A stretch of 64,000 nt of DNA from Odontocerum albicorne (lineage: Eukaryota; Arthropoda; Insecta; Trichoptera; Odontoceridae), in NCBI GenBank assembly GCA_949825065.1, contig OX463845.1, forward strand, positions 23,285,159 to 23,349,158, written 5' to 3'. The notes under the pieces were generated by a model. That model searched no databases. It saw only the letters and a list, made by a program, of their open reading frames with translations, and had not been told where the DNA came from. Each line of letters opens with the position of its first letter. Within the stretch, counting starts at the first letter, position 1. Below, one piece after another: positions 39,097 to 50,607 of the stretch. The position numbers and the translations under genes were made by a program.

Positions 39097-41439
39097 TTAA
39101 TCGTCACGTAACTTTATTCGTAGAGAATAGGTTCCTAATACCTAGCAAGAATTCTTTTTGGGTCCCTCGTGCCTGCATCCTCTGGATATTGCTTCTTTAC
39201 AAGCGTCATATGGATGGAAAGTCTAGAAGCTCGATATACGAGTATATACGAGTAGATGTTACAGATTTCTTAATTGACTCTCCAGACGTGCTCATTTTGG
39301 AACGGCCCATATTTTCGTCGTAAGAACCTCTCAAAACTGTCCAAAATTTAAGTTTGACTTGTTTGATTTTGTATAAAGTTGTTTTAGTATTTTTGTGAAA
39401 ACTCCATGACTTCAATATGGATAGTAATGACAAGAACCAAGTATTTTATTCATTGGAACAGTCCACCCTCCAATAGGGATTCTTAATGGATACTCAAGAG
39501 GGAAGAGAAAAGCTTTTTTACCACGACTTCGTTGGTAGGACAACGTTAAGGGCGATGTCTTGGAGGTATTACATATCTTAAATTGAAGGACGCTTACTGA
39601 GAACAGAGGGGCGTGGACATGAATAATTCAGAAGGTCAAGGCTCGATATGGATTGTAGCGTCATTGAAGATTAAAGTTCCAAATTCCCAACACGGATTTA
39701 ACTATTTTCATCGTGGTTTAGTTTAATTAACTGTTAATTTATATCGACTCATATAAGTATAATATATAGCGTGTCGAAAAGAGTTAATTTCGGAATATGG
39801 AAATAAAAACACAAAAATAAGGAAGTTAATAAAATTGATTTTTTTGTTGTAGCACTTGTATGATTAATGTATGTAATGTAATGATTAATGACTGGTGTGA
39901 TCAAGGTGCAACGCATTTATTAATTTAAAAAAATATACTTTTAGCGAGACTCGATCCTGGGAAAACTGTCAATATAATGTCTAACTTTACAAATATACAT
40001 ATGCACTTAGAACGTTCGCTTAAGTTAATAATTCATAATTCACTGAAATTGTGTTCTGGGTACAAAATATTTGTTTAAGTAAACAAAAATACTGTGAATA
40101 AGTCTTCATTATTACCTTGAAAATTACCAAAGGACATACAATATCAGTGCTTTAAGCCATTAATATTTCATATTTGGCAGTAGCAATAATATTGATAAAA
40201 AAATGATATTGTTGGCTTCCTATAAGGTTACACACCCGTTCGTAGCTTTCATGTTTAATTATGTAAATTAAATTTGAGTGTAAGTTGCAATTTATTATCC
40301 TCTTTCTTCAACAATCATGAATGTAATTTTTTTTTGCATATCTGCAACATATTTAATTTATCATAATAATTTATTTTGATTGAGGCTATTAATAATATTT
40401 CTATTTATCAATTTTTATGTTAAAGCACAAATTTTCTTAATCGTATAAATAAATGAGACAAAAATGTTGATAAATAACAAGTAAGTCACGTTTTCAATGT
40501 TTAAATACATTTTTTTCTGGTACGAAATCTTAAGAAAATTTCTAATTGTAATCATAGGATGGGCTATATCTTGCTTAACATTATCTGTGATCAATCAAAA
40601 TTAACAGATTAGTAGTTAAAAACTCTTTAGCGACTTTCAAATTATTATGACAGATTGATAGGTAAGAACATTACTGCATATTCTTCTGAAATTTTCAAGT
40701 GTAGAATTCAACGACAAAATAATGCTTGTTTCTCTAACTGCGCATAGACAAGACAATCAGACTGATACAACGAATTACCATAAATTTGTATTTAAAAATT
40801 TAATCTGTAATACAATATGTAAAATTTTTTTTTAATATTGTTTCGAGTAACTCCTAATAATAATAATAAAAAACGAGTATAAAGAGTTTAGGCATTGTGT
40901 TAACAATTCCTTTTCCTTATAAGATAAGTAAACGTGATAGATATTTTTATTAAATTTTAAGACTATAAGTACACTCCAGCTCTAGTTTGCACTACTAAAA
41001 CTGAGTGAACAAAAACTTTCAGGTGTCTCGTGTCCATTTATTTAATCCTGCAGCGACTTTATAGCTACACGGCACTCATTTGTAGCGCTCACGTTAACAG
41101 CCACCCCTTTCATCCACCGGCAATATCAGAAGAGAGGGTTGTCGGAGAAATTACTATCGCTACGCCGTGCGGATTGGAGGCTGTCATTTCAGTGTATTCG
41201 TTTATAACTGGCAGCTATTCTTCGTTTCATTTTCAAATAAAAAGGGTTATCTATGTGCATTTTTGCCTTTATATTCTTCTAGCTGAGATATACGGCGTTG
41301 TCCGGGTTTTGAAGAAAGATAATGTAGAAGAAGCAGTTTATTTAAGATTTTTTTACTAAAACTATTATAACACAAATACGGAAAATATTATTCTGATGTG
41401 CTCTTATGTTCCGTGCATAAGCTCTAAACAACTTTGGAT
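39097..41439. other. mostly featureless AT-rich stretch
   Basis: At about 39440-39690 the sequence is less AT-rich and one phrase, GTCAAGGCTCGATATGGATT, looks like retroelement 3' coding debris, but I could not place it. A plus-strand frame of 109 codons at 41030-41359 has no recognisable domain. The rest shows nothing. Confidence 0.4.
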
Positions 41440-41965
41440 TTCTTTATCTTTACTGTAATTTACTGTCACTGTTTTTGAGGTTTTTCTTGTTCGGCATACT
41501 ATTGCCAGAGTGGTCGTGCCTATTAGGAGTTATGATCATTCATGTTCATCACTGCTCTGATTGCTTGTATCAATTTTTATGCAGTCATTGGCGTCTATGG
41601 AGCATTCTTTCAGAGAGTTGTGTGTCACCATTTTGTTTAGATCTGTCTAACGTGTCGAAGACCGACCACGGCCCCGCGTACCATGTATTCTTCATGATAT
41701 AACGAGTCTTCATTGAATCAGTCCTGGTGACGTGGTCGAAGTAATGCTGAATTCTGGACAGTAGACGATAGCAGTTCTTTTCTATTCAATTCTGATAATA
41801 TTAAATCATTAATTCGTCGTGCTGTCCAAGGTACTCTGAGCAATTGTCTCCAGCACCAAATCTCAAAAGTGCCAACCTTCTGAAAATCCTTCGATTTTAG
41901 GGTCCGTGCCTTGGCACCGCATAAGAAAATCGGGAGTACTTTAACCTGTATTCCAAATTTTAGGT
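41440..41965 (-). mobile_element. LINE 3' end with conserved WCWRQLLRVPW motif
   Basis: Minus-strand reading from 41960: VLPIFLCGAKARTLKSKDFQ, then FEIWCWRQLLRVPWTARRIN, then LILSELNRKELLSST. The phrase WCWR-LLRV-WTARR followed by a Leu-Asn-rich stretch is highly characteristic of the region after the reverse transcriptase domain in several non-LTR retrotransposons. Stops and frameshifts follow. It is 5'-truncated and dead, and it belongs to a different family from the QVNDILKE copies. Confidence 0.8.
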
Positions 41966-42189
41966 AGACGTTTCACAACGATGAGCATTTGCATCAATTA
42001 CAAACACACAACAAATTTGCTCATGATAATTCGCAATATGGTTATATCTGCATATTTTGATCAGACCCAAACATCATGAAAAGCATTTTCTGAAATTATA
42101 TTTGGTCGACATCATTCTAGAAGTTTCGGATCAGGCTTCCTTCTGCTGCTCCTATATTCCTACTAGATCCAAATCCCATTGAACTCCTT

Positions 42190-42415
42190 TCTTAGCGTGA
42201 TATACAGACAATCCTGTCAAGTTTGGTTGTGATAGCTCCAAAGGGGCAGTGTCAGTAAAATTTTTATAAGTTTTTTACCCATACTTTGAACTCGACGCAT
42301 ACCTATTCCAGAACTTGAATAATAGTTTTGCTAAGTTAAGTTGCGAGAGCTTCAACAGTGTCCCAATACATAGCAGACAAACAAACAGAATTTCACTCTC
42401 ATAATATGTATTGGA
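42190..42415 (+). mobile_element. possible retroposon 3' tail region
   Basis: AAGTTTGGTTGTGATAGCTC early on and ACAGACAAACAAACAGAATT-like sequence near the end (GCAGACAAACAAACAG then TTTCACTCTCATAATATG) recall 3' ends common in insect non-LTR retrotransposons. There is no coding remnant, so the call is weak. Confidence 0.3.
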
Positions 42416-42692
42416 ATTACTTTTGTTTTCTACACAACCTTATGAAACATTGTTTTCCACATGACATGGTACAAATACTTGTATGAGCGTTACGGCCAAG
42501 ATATGTGACATTTTCTTTCTTTTCATTAGGAATGAAACATACTCGTTGACTAGGTTACTGTTTGGATGTTTTTGTGACTTCGTATCAGTTGCATATTCCA
42601 TAGCATGATATTTTCTTATTTGAGATTATTTCCTAATGCACAACATTTTCACGTATTTGCTCGTAGTAATTAACGTCGATGAAGTTAACGTA

Positions 42693-43972
42693 ACACATCG
42701 ATCAATAAGTCCCGGGACTAACCAACGGACGGCGCATTTAATAACAAATCCATACCATTCTCAGTTAGTACCAACCTTTAGAAGTTACGTGTCAAACTTT
42801 CATGACATTCCGACATTGTGTCATTGAGATACAGTGGTTTTAGTGACGCTACTTTTGCTATTTTCAAAATAATGGAAAAAACCGAATTTCGTGTGTTGAT
42901 AAAATATTGCTTTTTAATGGGAAAAAATATCGTTCAAACTCAGCGATGGCTTGAAAAGTGTTATCCGGGCTCTGCTCCGTCGAAATCGTCGATTTCAAAC
43001 GCGGTCGTACAGACACAAATTATGCTGAACGCTCTGGTTGTCCAAATGAGGTTGTTTGTTACACCAGAAAACATAAAAAAACCCCTTCAAAATCGTGATG
43101 GAAAATCGCAAAGTAAAGTTGCCTGAGATAGCTGACACCCTGAAGATATTATTTGGTAGTGTTAACACTATTTTGCATGAACATTTGGTCATGAAAAACC
43201 TTTTTTCGAAATGGGTGCCGCGTTTGCTCATAATGGAACAGAAACAACAACGCATCGATGATTCAGAGCGCTGTTTGGCACTGTTTACGCGAAATAAACA
43301 GGAGTTTTTGCGTCGGTATGTGACAATGGATGAAACTTGGATCCACCACTATACTCCGGAATCAAATCGGCAGTCAGCTGAGTGGAGAGCAGCCAATGAA
43401 AATCGTCCGAAGCGACCAAAAACTCAACAGTCGGCCGGGAAGGTTATGGCCTCCGTATTTTGGGATGCGCATGGTATAATATTCATCGATCACCTTGAAA
43501 AGGGAAAAACCATCAATAGCGAATATTACATGGCATTATTGGAGCGTTTGAAGGCAGAAATTGCAAAAAAACGGCCCCATATGAAGAAGAAAAAAGTTCT
43601 CTTTTATCAGAACAATGTACCGTGTCACAAGTCGATGATAACGATGGCCAAATTGCATGAGTTGAACTTCGAATTGCTTCCGCACCCACCGTATTCTCCA
43701 GATTTGGCCCCCAGCGACTATTGGCTGTTCGCAGACCTCAAAAAGATGCTCCAGGGAAAGAGATTTGGCTCCAATGAAGAAGTGATTGCCGAAACTAACG
43801 CCTATTTTGAAACTAAAGATAAATCGTTCTACACGGCTGGCACAGAAAAATTAGGAAAGCGTTAGAAATAATGTATCGCTCTTGAAGGAGACTATGTTGA
43901 TGAATAAAGAAGAATTTTGGCAAACAAATTTTTTTTTTAGTAGTTAGTCCCGGGACTTATGGATCGATGTGT
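42693..43972 (+). mobile_element. mariner transposon B, full length, inactive
   Basis: 1280 bp between TA dinucleotides at 42691-42692 and 43973-43974. The ends are ACACATCGATCAATAAGTCC on the left and, read on the other strand, ACACATCGATCCATAAGTCC on the right. The inverted repeats run for about 30 bp with one mismatch in the first twenty. It holds a single plus-strand transposase pseudogene. The inverted repeats and protein differ completely from mariner A, so it is a separate lineage. Confidence 0.95.
42872..43907 (+). pseudogene. mariner B transposase pseudogene, catalytic Asp lost
   Basis: It encoded a mariner transposase starting MEKTEFRVLIKYCFLMGK at 42872. Breaks seen: a deletion of about 16 bp just after KSSI near 42992, removing the expected DWYAE-like segment; an insertion of about 4 bp near 43057; one extra base near 43083-43089 before MENRKVKLPEIAD; and stops TAG and TAA close to the end (43862-43870), before the expected terminus CIALEGDYVDE and TAA at 43905. 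The first catalytic Asp is kept (VTMDETWIHHY), as is the third (APSDYWLF). The second is Asn, in FYQNNVPCHKS, where active relatives have Asp. The spacing still fits D,D34D. It is inactive by several independent lesions. Confidence 0.93.
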
Positions 43973-45579
43973 TATGCCATAGAAAATAACAATAAGGATT
44001 TCTTTAATTGAACAATACAATTTTATATCTACGACTTTATTTTTGAGAAACAACCAAATTCGAGCTTCGATATTGTTTGCCAGTGTTCGCCTTTTTGAAT
44101 TTTCATCCCTTATATGTGAATAGGAAAAACACGATTTTTGAAATTAATTTATTTCGTTACAAACTTTCGTTGACAGAGATCGATATATTCCAAATTCGAT
44201 GATAGGTGGAGGAAGTAAATGGATTGGATAATTTAATATTATAGTTTTCCACTTAGATCAAGCCAACATGTATACTTCTGTTCAATTGCGATGAAGTTTA
44301 ACAACATTTCGTATTTTCGCAGAAGAATTTATCATGGTTACCGCTCACTTTCCTGGTGACGATACAAAAAGCCAGCCAGTGAATGAATAATAATATCCAT
44401 CTCCGTTATATCACGGTATTTCAGCAGGGCGGCGGCAGACATTGCGCCTGGTAATCTTATCTGTTAAAATGGTTCAAGTCCATAAGAATATTAAAAAAAA
44501 CAATGAAACTATTTCCATCTTCAGAGGCGGATGCAGAAGAATCTTGGTATTGCTTAATGTTATCGTACTCTCTCAATTCTTAGAAATTCAATTGAATAGT
44601 TTAACAAGAAATTAGGGTTCATAGGTTATTCTTTATCCGTCTGAAAAATACGCAAAATTGCATTCTCAAAATAGGAAAATTGTCACATTAGGATCATTCG
44701 TATTTTTATTTATTCAAGCATTATTTGTTTTCCGAACATTATTGATATAGATATATGACTGGAAAGTTTGTAGTGTGATTAAATACTTCTAACATATGTA
44801 CTCTCCCTTAAATGATTGAACGAAACCTCTCAAGGTTATCATCAGAGGGTCTACTGTGATTGATGGCTGCGGGCATAGCACACCCAAGGTCCCTGATGCT
44901 GATTACATAGCACACCCGAGGTCCCTGATCCACTCTAAATCTCTTAAGTCTTTGTTTTCTCTTTGTATCTTTCAAAATTCATTTTGTCTCAACGAACCTC
45001 GCCAATTTTCTCCTTCCCTAAGTGAAAAGCTAAATGACTTAACCATGACAGAAAATCCAGACTGAAGCTCCGCAGGCAGTTTAAAAGCGTACAATGTTCT
45101 TATTCTGGAAGTCGAATGACTAGACGCTGGGCAAATTTGACTACGATTTCGCCCAAGCAATGACGATATTATTCATTTTAAAGAAATGAGTCGCCATTTC
45201 TTGGAACCAATATACAAACATTAATTTTTTCGTCTTTTTTTTAAATTTTCATGAATATCCTCACAAAATTATCCATAGTGTTTATTTTGTTACTTCCGTT
45301 AAGTTATCTTCGAATTATCATAAATTTTATCGTTAAATTATTTGCATTTAAAAATAATTATTTTTCAATATTTCCTAAATTTTTAATTACGGTCTGTTTT
45401 AAATATGTACATTTTTTGAGTTAGGAATAAAAACAATATTTTTTCTAGTGCTTTTATTCACGGCGCTAGAGAATGCTATGTCCATGTCAACAATGTATCG
45501 AATTAAGAAAATCTAGTCAATATAAAAAAAATGACAGTGAAAATGATTATGACCAAATTGACTTATTGTCGTGACCCAT
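43973..45579. other. non-coding stretch
   Basis: AT-rich; nothing recognised except a short tandem duplication at 44866-44934. Near 44411-44480 the sequence GGTTCAAGTCC fits a B box, but no A box or tRNA fold is evident. Confidence 0.45.
44866..44934. repeat. short duplication
   Basis: CATAGCACACCCAAGGTCCC and CATAGCACACCCGAGGTCCC, each followed by TGAT, lie about 36 bp apart. This is a local duplication with one difference in the first twenty bases. Confidence 0.85.
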
Positions 45580-45820
45580 GTTTCGAGCTCCTTTACCGAG
45601 CTTTTTGCCTGGCAAACTAAACATGAACTCTATTACGTAACCTATTTACCTTAAGCGGTGTGTGAAAGATGCGCGGTGGGGGTGTCTCTTGTGAAAATGT
45701 TGAAAAATTTAAACACGTCAGCATTCTTTTACAATTTCTACTAGAGACATCCTCTCATCACGTATCCTTCACACGAACGTTATGTTAAATAGGTTACCTA
45801 TTTGAAAAGGAACTCGAAAC
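45580..45820. mobile_element. foldback/MITE-like element, 241 bp
   Basis: The two ends are inverted copies: GTTTCGAGCTCC on the left and, read on the other strand, GTTTCGAGTTCC on the right. An inner inverted block of about 52 bp begins GTAACCTATTTA on both arms and runs to GTCTC (left 45642-45694; right 45744-45797 on the other strand). The left arm carries about 45 bp that the right arm lacks. There is no coding capacity. Flanking target-site copies are not obvious. The arms could form a long imperfect hairpin. Confidence 0.7.
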
Positions 45821-46794
45821 TCTTATAAACTTAGTAAGATCGTATTAGTGGAATTTACAAAGTAAATCTTATCATAGTTATTATTATGGAGTTACGCAAA
45901 GGAAAACACAAAAATTCAAAAAACTTCAAATGATTTATTGAAGTCACAGGGATGAAAGCGAAGTGATAAAGAACAAGTAAATTTCTTCACTTGAATGAAC
46001 AATTTCTCTTCGTCTAAAAGATCTGCGTCGTGACCTCCATTACTGAAGAACGTAGCCCACGCTAAAATCGCTTTAGATTTCGCACATTCTTCTCCATTCC
46101 TCCCGTCATTACAATACGCTCTATATAGATCCCGTTACAAAGGCAGGCCTGTACTGTACTTTTCACCTGGTCGCTCCAGCGTGATCGTAGGTGATCTACG
46201 TTTGCTCCTGCAACCCTGCACATTACCAGCGACTATGAGTTTCTCCATGTACTGTGTACTTCGCTTAATCTAAACGCAACTGAGAAAAATCACATGTAAT
46301 TTGAGTAATATAATGTATTACATTGTTTTGTTGTGTATCTTCTGTTTCATACTGCTTGAAGATTTCAAGACTAAATTGTGTTCATGCTTTGACCTGCACT
46401 GTGTATTCTAATTGACACTGTGTATTCTAATTGAAGTGTTTCACGACAAGCTTTGTTTAGTTGAACCAATAGCGTGGTCGTTTTCTCACTCAATTTCTAA
46501 TTGAAATTAGCCTTGAGATTAGCTGAGATATTTTTTAATATTCTCTAAGATTGTTTTGGTGCGAGATTTGCTTCTCTTAACACTGGGTTGATGTCAAATC
46601 ATTGAGGAGGGGAGGGGGTCGTTCAAGATGAACCCATACCTTTTGAAAGCATCTGATTTTAATGGTTTCTTGTGAATCATGTTAAACCTAGATTAATATA
46701 CGTGTAGTTTTTCTTGTATTGCTATTAATAAACGAAATTATTATTATTATATGAATAAAAAGTCTGTTTTATTTATTCTCATTTTGCTATGTCA
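45821..46794. other. non-coding stretch
   Basis: No gene recognised. ACTGTGTATTCTAATTGA occurs twice in tandem at about 46399-46436, and a G-rich run (GAGGAGGGGAGGGGGTC) lies at 46603-46619. Confidence 0.5.
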
Positions 46795-47075
46795 TACACA
46801 ACAGTCATATGTCACGATATTCTTTGGAAAAGGCGTAAATGACGGATCTCCACACCTTTGTATCCACCACATCACTTTTGCATCGTCCACGTCAATATAC
46901 GTGTATACTCATATCACACCATTCATGTTTTTTTATTTCTCATACTTCTCGCTTTTCCCTGTCTAAATTTCTTCATCGATCTAGTTATATTTTCTCAGCG
47001 TTGTTCCTCGCTCTCCATTCATTTTAGATATATATTTGATTTGTACGTCATTTCTATTTGTCCAAAGAGTTTCAA
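46795..47075 (-). mobile_element. LINE family-1 remnant
   Basis: Plus-strand GATCTCCACACCTTTGTATC and CCCTGTCTAAATTTCTTCAT, followed later by TGTCCAAAGAGTTTCAAG, follow the order seen in the antisense copy at 33248-33722. Strong decay leaves no open frame on the coding strand. Confidence 0.5.
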
Positions 47076-47159
47076 GATTCATATATTTTAATTATTTTTG
47101 TGAACCCTGTTTGTAATAACCAGTTGTATCTAATTATCTAATTCATTACTCTATTATAC

Positions 47160-47305
47160 TAAGTCAGAGAAATCGTAGGAGTTGTATGAGAAGGGATGTA
47201 GGGATGCAGAAGAGGCGAAATATGTGTAGCGCGATAGGAAACTCTGGTACTCTCTCCTCTCTGCCTACCAGACAGGGAAGCAGCGTGATACGTATGTATT
47301 ATACT
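47160..47305 (+). mobile_element. LINE family-1 3' end
   Basis: The plus-strand reading includes RNRRSCMRRDVGMQKRRNMC, then GTLSSLPTRQGSSVI, equivalent to the C-terminus of the copy at 9047-9530 (CMHVEKSKDV, then GTISSLPT). It ends in GTATGTATTATACTTAAAAC. It is only about 145 bp long and lies tail to tail with the antisense remnant at 46795-47075. Confidence 0.7.
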
Positions 47306-47984
47306 TAAAACATACATTTCTTCTGCATTTTTTGCCTTTTTTATGACGGGTCTCTTAAACTTATCAATGTTGGCTTTAGACATATTAGTCTAAGAATTTT
47401 TTAAATATTTGAGTAAAATGTCACGTGAAAGCAATTCTATGGTGTCATTCTTCTTGGTATATTTACTATGAGAGTAGGATATTATAGTATTACACATGTA
47501 ACGCATAACATGGTGTTTCTAGGCAACGTAAACATGACTATCCTTCCTGATAACATTTTGTTATCAAACTAAAAGGAGATTAATTATTGCACTGATTTGC
47601 ATGTATTGATTAGAACTTTTGAATGCGTGTAATGAATCATAATTGTATATGTTTAGTTCTTTAAACATTGCGTTTTTTATATGTACTTACTTATTTGTCC
47701 ATTGCACTCCATAATTAATAAATCACATATTAGTTTCAGTCTTACGCACCTGTTTTGCAGTAAGAGCGCCAAAGCAGTTTTTTTTTCAGTTATCTTCCTT
47801 TATTTTTTTTTTATATCTTGAAACCATGTTATTGTATAAATTTTACCAACATTTTTTGATCTTGGTTATAGCCAAATAATACGTACCAATTTTTGATTAA
47901 TTGTTCAAGAGTTAATCCTTCCATTATTTATAAAAGAAATATTCAGTAAACCAAATTTATTGAATTTAATTTATAAATACAATA
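47306..47984. other. AT-rich non-coding stretch
   Basis: No feature recognised. It ends at the TA dinucleotide (47983-47984) flanking mariner C. Confidence 0.5.
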
Positions 47985-49236
47985 CGAGGGTTGCTCCTTA
48001 AGTTTTGAGATATGGCAACACCAGTGTAGATACGTCAAATCTGATATCAGCATCGTAAAGTTTGACGTTTTTATTGTTATACGTGCTCAGAAAGTTTTGT
48101 CATACGAGTGCTATTTGTGTTGTTTACAGTGACTTAAAAAAATCATCTCGGCCAAAAATGGAATTAAATCGTGAACATTTTCGTGCGATGATTTTTTATG
48201 ATTTTCGACGTGGACTAACTCAACGACAGTGTGCCAATCAACTCGCTTCGACTTTTGGTGATGAAGCACCATCTCGGGCCACTGTGTTTCGCTGGTTTTC
48301 CGAATTCAATCGTGGTCGTAGTTTGCTCCAGGACGAATTTCGTGAAGGTCGTCCAAAATTGGTTGTTGTGCCAGAAAACATCGATGCTGTGCGTGAACTG
48401 ATATTGCAAGATCGTCATGTCATACATTCAATATTGCATGAACATTTGGCCATCAGAAAGATTTGTTCGCGTTGGATACCGCATAATTTGACAATCGCTC
48501 ATAAAAAGGCTCGTGTCGATTGGTCCAAAGAAATGTTGAAAAAATTCAATCGCGGTGCTTCAAAAGACGTCTATAAGATTGTGACAGGCGACAAATCATG
48601 GATCTATGCATATGAGTAAGAAACTAAACAGCAGTCGATTGTATGGGTCTTTCAAGACGAGCCAAATCCAACAAAAGTTTTTCGCGCACGAATCACTTCG
48701 AGGCGAATGGTGGCTTGTTTCTTCGGTATAAATGGTCATGTCGCAACAGTGCCTTTAGTGAAACGTGGTACGGTCATTTCTGAATGGTACACCACCATTT
48801 GTTTGCCAGAAGTGTTCGGAGAAATGAGGAAAACCAACCGCTGAAGACGGATCATTATCCACCACGACAATGCGAGCTCTCACACATCGGCTCGAACAAG
48901 TTACTTTTTGAGCACTCAAAACATCGAATTGATGTTCATCCGCCGTACATACCTGATTTGGCACCCAATGACTTCTTTTTATTCCCGAACATCGAAAATA
49001 AATTGCTAGGTCAACGTTTTTCGACGCCTGAAGAAGCGTTTGATGCGTTCAAAATGCATGTTTTGAAGTTACCTCATTCGGAGTGGAAACAAGTGCTTCG
49101 AAAATTGGTTCAAACGCATGCAAAAGTGTATTGATCTTCATGGAGAGTATTTTGAAAAATAATAAAGCCATTTTCGATGATACGAGTAAATATTTGTTTT
49201 TACTTGTCTGTCTCAAAACTTAAGTAGCAACCCTCG
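47985..49236 (+). mobile_element. mariner transposon C, full length, inactive
   Basis: 1252 bp between TA dinucleotides at 47983-47984 and 49237-49238. The ends are CGAGGGTTGCTCCTTAAGTT on the left and, read on the other strand, CGAGGGTTGCTACTTAAGTT on the right, with one mismatch in the first twenty. A single plus-strand transposase pseudogene lies inside. The CGAGGGTTGCT-type ends mark a third mariner lineage, unrelated in its ends to A and B. Confidence 0.95.
48158..49162 (+). pseudogene. mariner C transposase pseudogene
   Basis: The reading starts MELNREHFRAMIFYDFRRG and keeps one frame through GDEAPSRATVFRWFSEFNRG. After DRHV a segment of about 15 codons expected from related elements is missing in frame, and the reading resumes at ILHEHLAIRKICSRW. 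A TAA follows IYAYE (48617-48619), and a TGA lies in RKTNR*RRIIIHHD. One base is lost near 48932 before HPPYIPDLAPNDFFLF, and another frame change near 49087 precedes WFKRMQKCIDLHGEYFEK and the natural stop at 49160-49162. All three catalytic Asp positions survive (VTGDKSW, HHDNASSH, APNDFF) with 34 residues between the last two. The gene is dead through stops, frameshifts and a deletion. Confidence 0.92.
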
Positions 49237-49659
49237 TATTAAGAATATAAAGAGTTCATTTTGAAGTCCACAAGTTTTTTTAAAATTTTACCCATAGAGA
49301 TAAAATACCAAGATTTTTATGTTTTATCTTGATATTTTATAGAAGAGTTTTACTCTCAAATTATATCTAAGATGATGAAATATAATGGTCCACATAAATA
49401 AACATCAAAACATTTCATTATTTCCTTAATTATTCAGAAATAGGCGATCAATCGATTAACTTTTTAAAACATCGATAAATAAATTCTCTTGATATGTGTT
49501 CTTCTAAACTAACTATGAACATTTCGTCGAAATCATTTGATATTAAAACGCCCACCCCATCGTGTGACCTAATTTAGCAGAACAAAATATTTAAATCATT
49601 TTCACATTTTTGAAATACCGCCTCTCAAATTTATGGTTCAACTATGTTTTTCATGTATT
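49237..49659. other. AT-rich non-coding stretch
   Basis: No feature recognised. Confidence 0.5.
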
Positions 49660-49846
49660 GTGTTACGCTTTTGTTGTGCATTAAATCCTGGGGGAAGGGG
49701 GGGGGGGGATTATTGCCATGTAACAATCTCCCAACCATCAAGGATATTAGAAGCCATAAGTGAAAACCAGACAAGACCTTTTTATCAACGGGAATAGCCC
49801 CCGATTTGGATGAGAGTTGTCTTACCAACTAGGTCATGGAGATAGT
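49660..49846 (-). mobile_element. tRNA-derived SINE copy
   Basis: The tail is GTTACGCTTTTGTTGTGCAT, then a run of about a dozen G (49697-49708) inside the CCTGG(G)n region, then ATTATTGCCATGTAACAATC. The head is damaged around the B box (GGGAATAGCCCCCGATTTGG) and ends ACCAACTAGGTCATGGAGAT. Confidence 0.9.
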
Positions 49847-50427
49847 TGTAATGTAAAAAAATTGTGACGTATGAGCATAATTATTACAAATAATGTTAAA
49901 TAAGCATTGTAACAAGACTTCCTACGCACATTTAAGGAACTGTTGATAAAAAAAATTAATTAACTTAACCTGTTGATATGGCACTGAATATATTCCTTCG
50001 TTTGATTTCCTTCAATTTATTATCCATGTTTTATTCTGCTTGTGTTAAAAAATCGAGTTTCGCTCCTATTTGTTGAATCAGTTCATTTAGTGTTCCGTTC
50101 TCATCCCATTTTTGAATAATTGTTTTTATGGCTATTATGAGGCAGATTTTAATTTCGTTTTTCTTCGATTCGCGAGTAAATCGTTTTAAATGTAACCTAC
50201 TCTATTTTGGCCGTATATTGCATTATTTTTCTAAAGAAAATCTCGCAATACGGTATCACGACGCGAATAATTCTTCGTTATTGTAACATCTGTTAAAAGG
50301 TTTTTGTGTTTCATTATTTTATTTTCTGCTTTTCATTTCTAATCTTTATTGAAGTATTGTATTTGAGTAAAATGTATGAAGTTTTATCAACTTTCCTCGC
50401 ATTTTTAGGATTGGATAACAAATTATT
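49847..50427. other. AT-rich non-coding stretch
   Basis: No feature recognised between two SINE copies of the same orientation. Confidence 0.5.
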
Positions 50428-50607
50428 GTATTATACACTTTCGTTGTATGCAATATAACCTGGCGGACTTATTGCCAAATGACATTTTTTTGGACTAACC
50501 AAAAAGTTGTGTACGAAATTCTAAGGACAACTAGACTGCAATCCTTTTTAAAAATCTAGGTTTCAACGAGAATCGAATCTGTAATTCCCTGTTTAGAAAA
50601 CAAAGTT
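50428..50607 (-). mobile_element. tRNA-derived SINE copy, head truncated
   Basis: The tail is ACACTTTCGTTGTATGCAAT, then ATAACCTGGCGGACTTATTG. The body is GGACTAACCAAAAAGTTGTG and the B-box complement GAGAATCGAATCTGTAATTC. The outer head (A box side) is missing after TTTAGAAAACAAAG. Confidence 0.88.

Noticed and set aside
39440..39690. Possible retroelement debris (GTCAAGGCTCGATATGGATT)
   Set aside because: The phrase feels familiar from insect repeats, but I could not align it to any element in the window or place a reading frame.
41030..41359. 109-codon plus-strand frame
   Set aside because: No recognisable domain, no acceptor or donor that links it to another exon, and low-information hydrophobic stretches.
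44411..44480. Possible tRNA or SINE head (GGTTCAAGTCC)
   Set aside because: Only the B box fits. No A box at a proper distance and no cloverleaf stems were seen.
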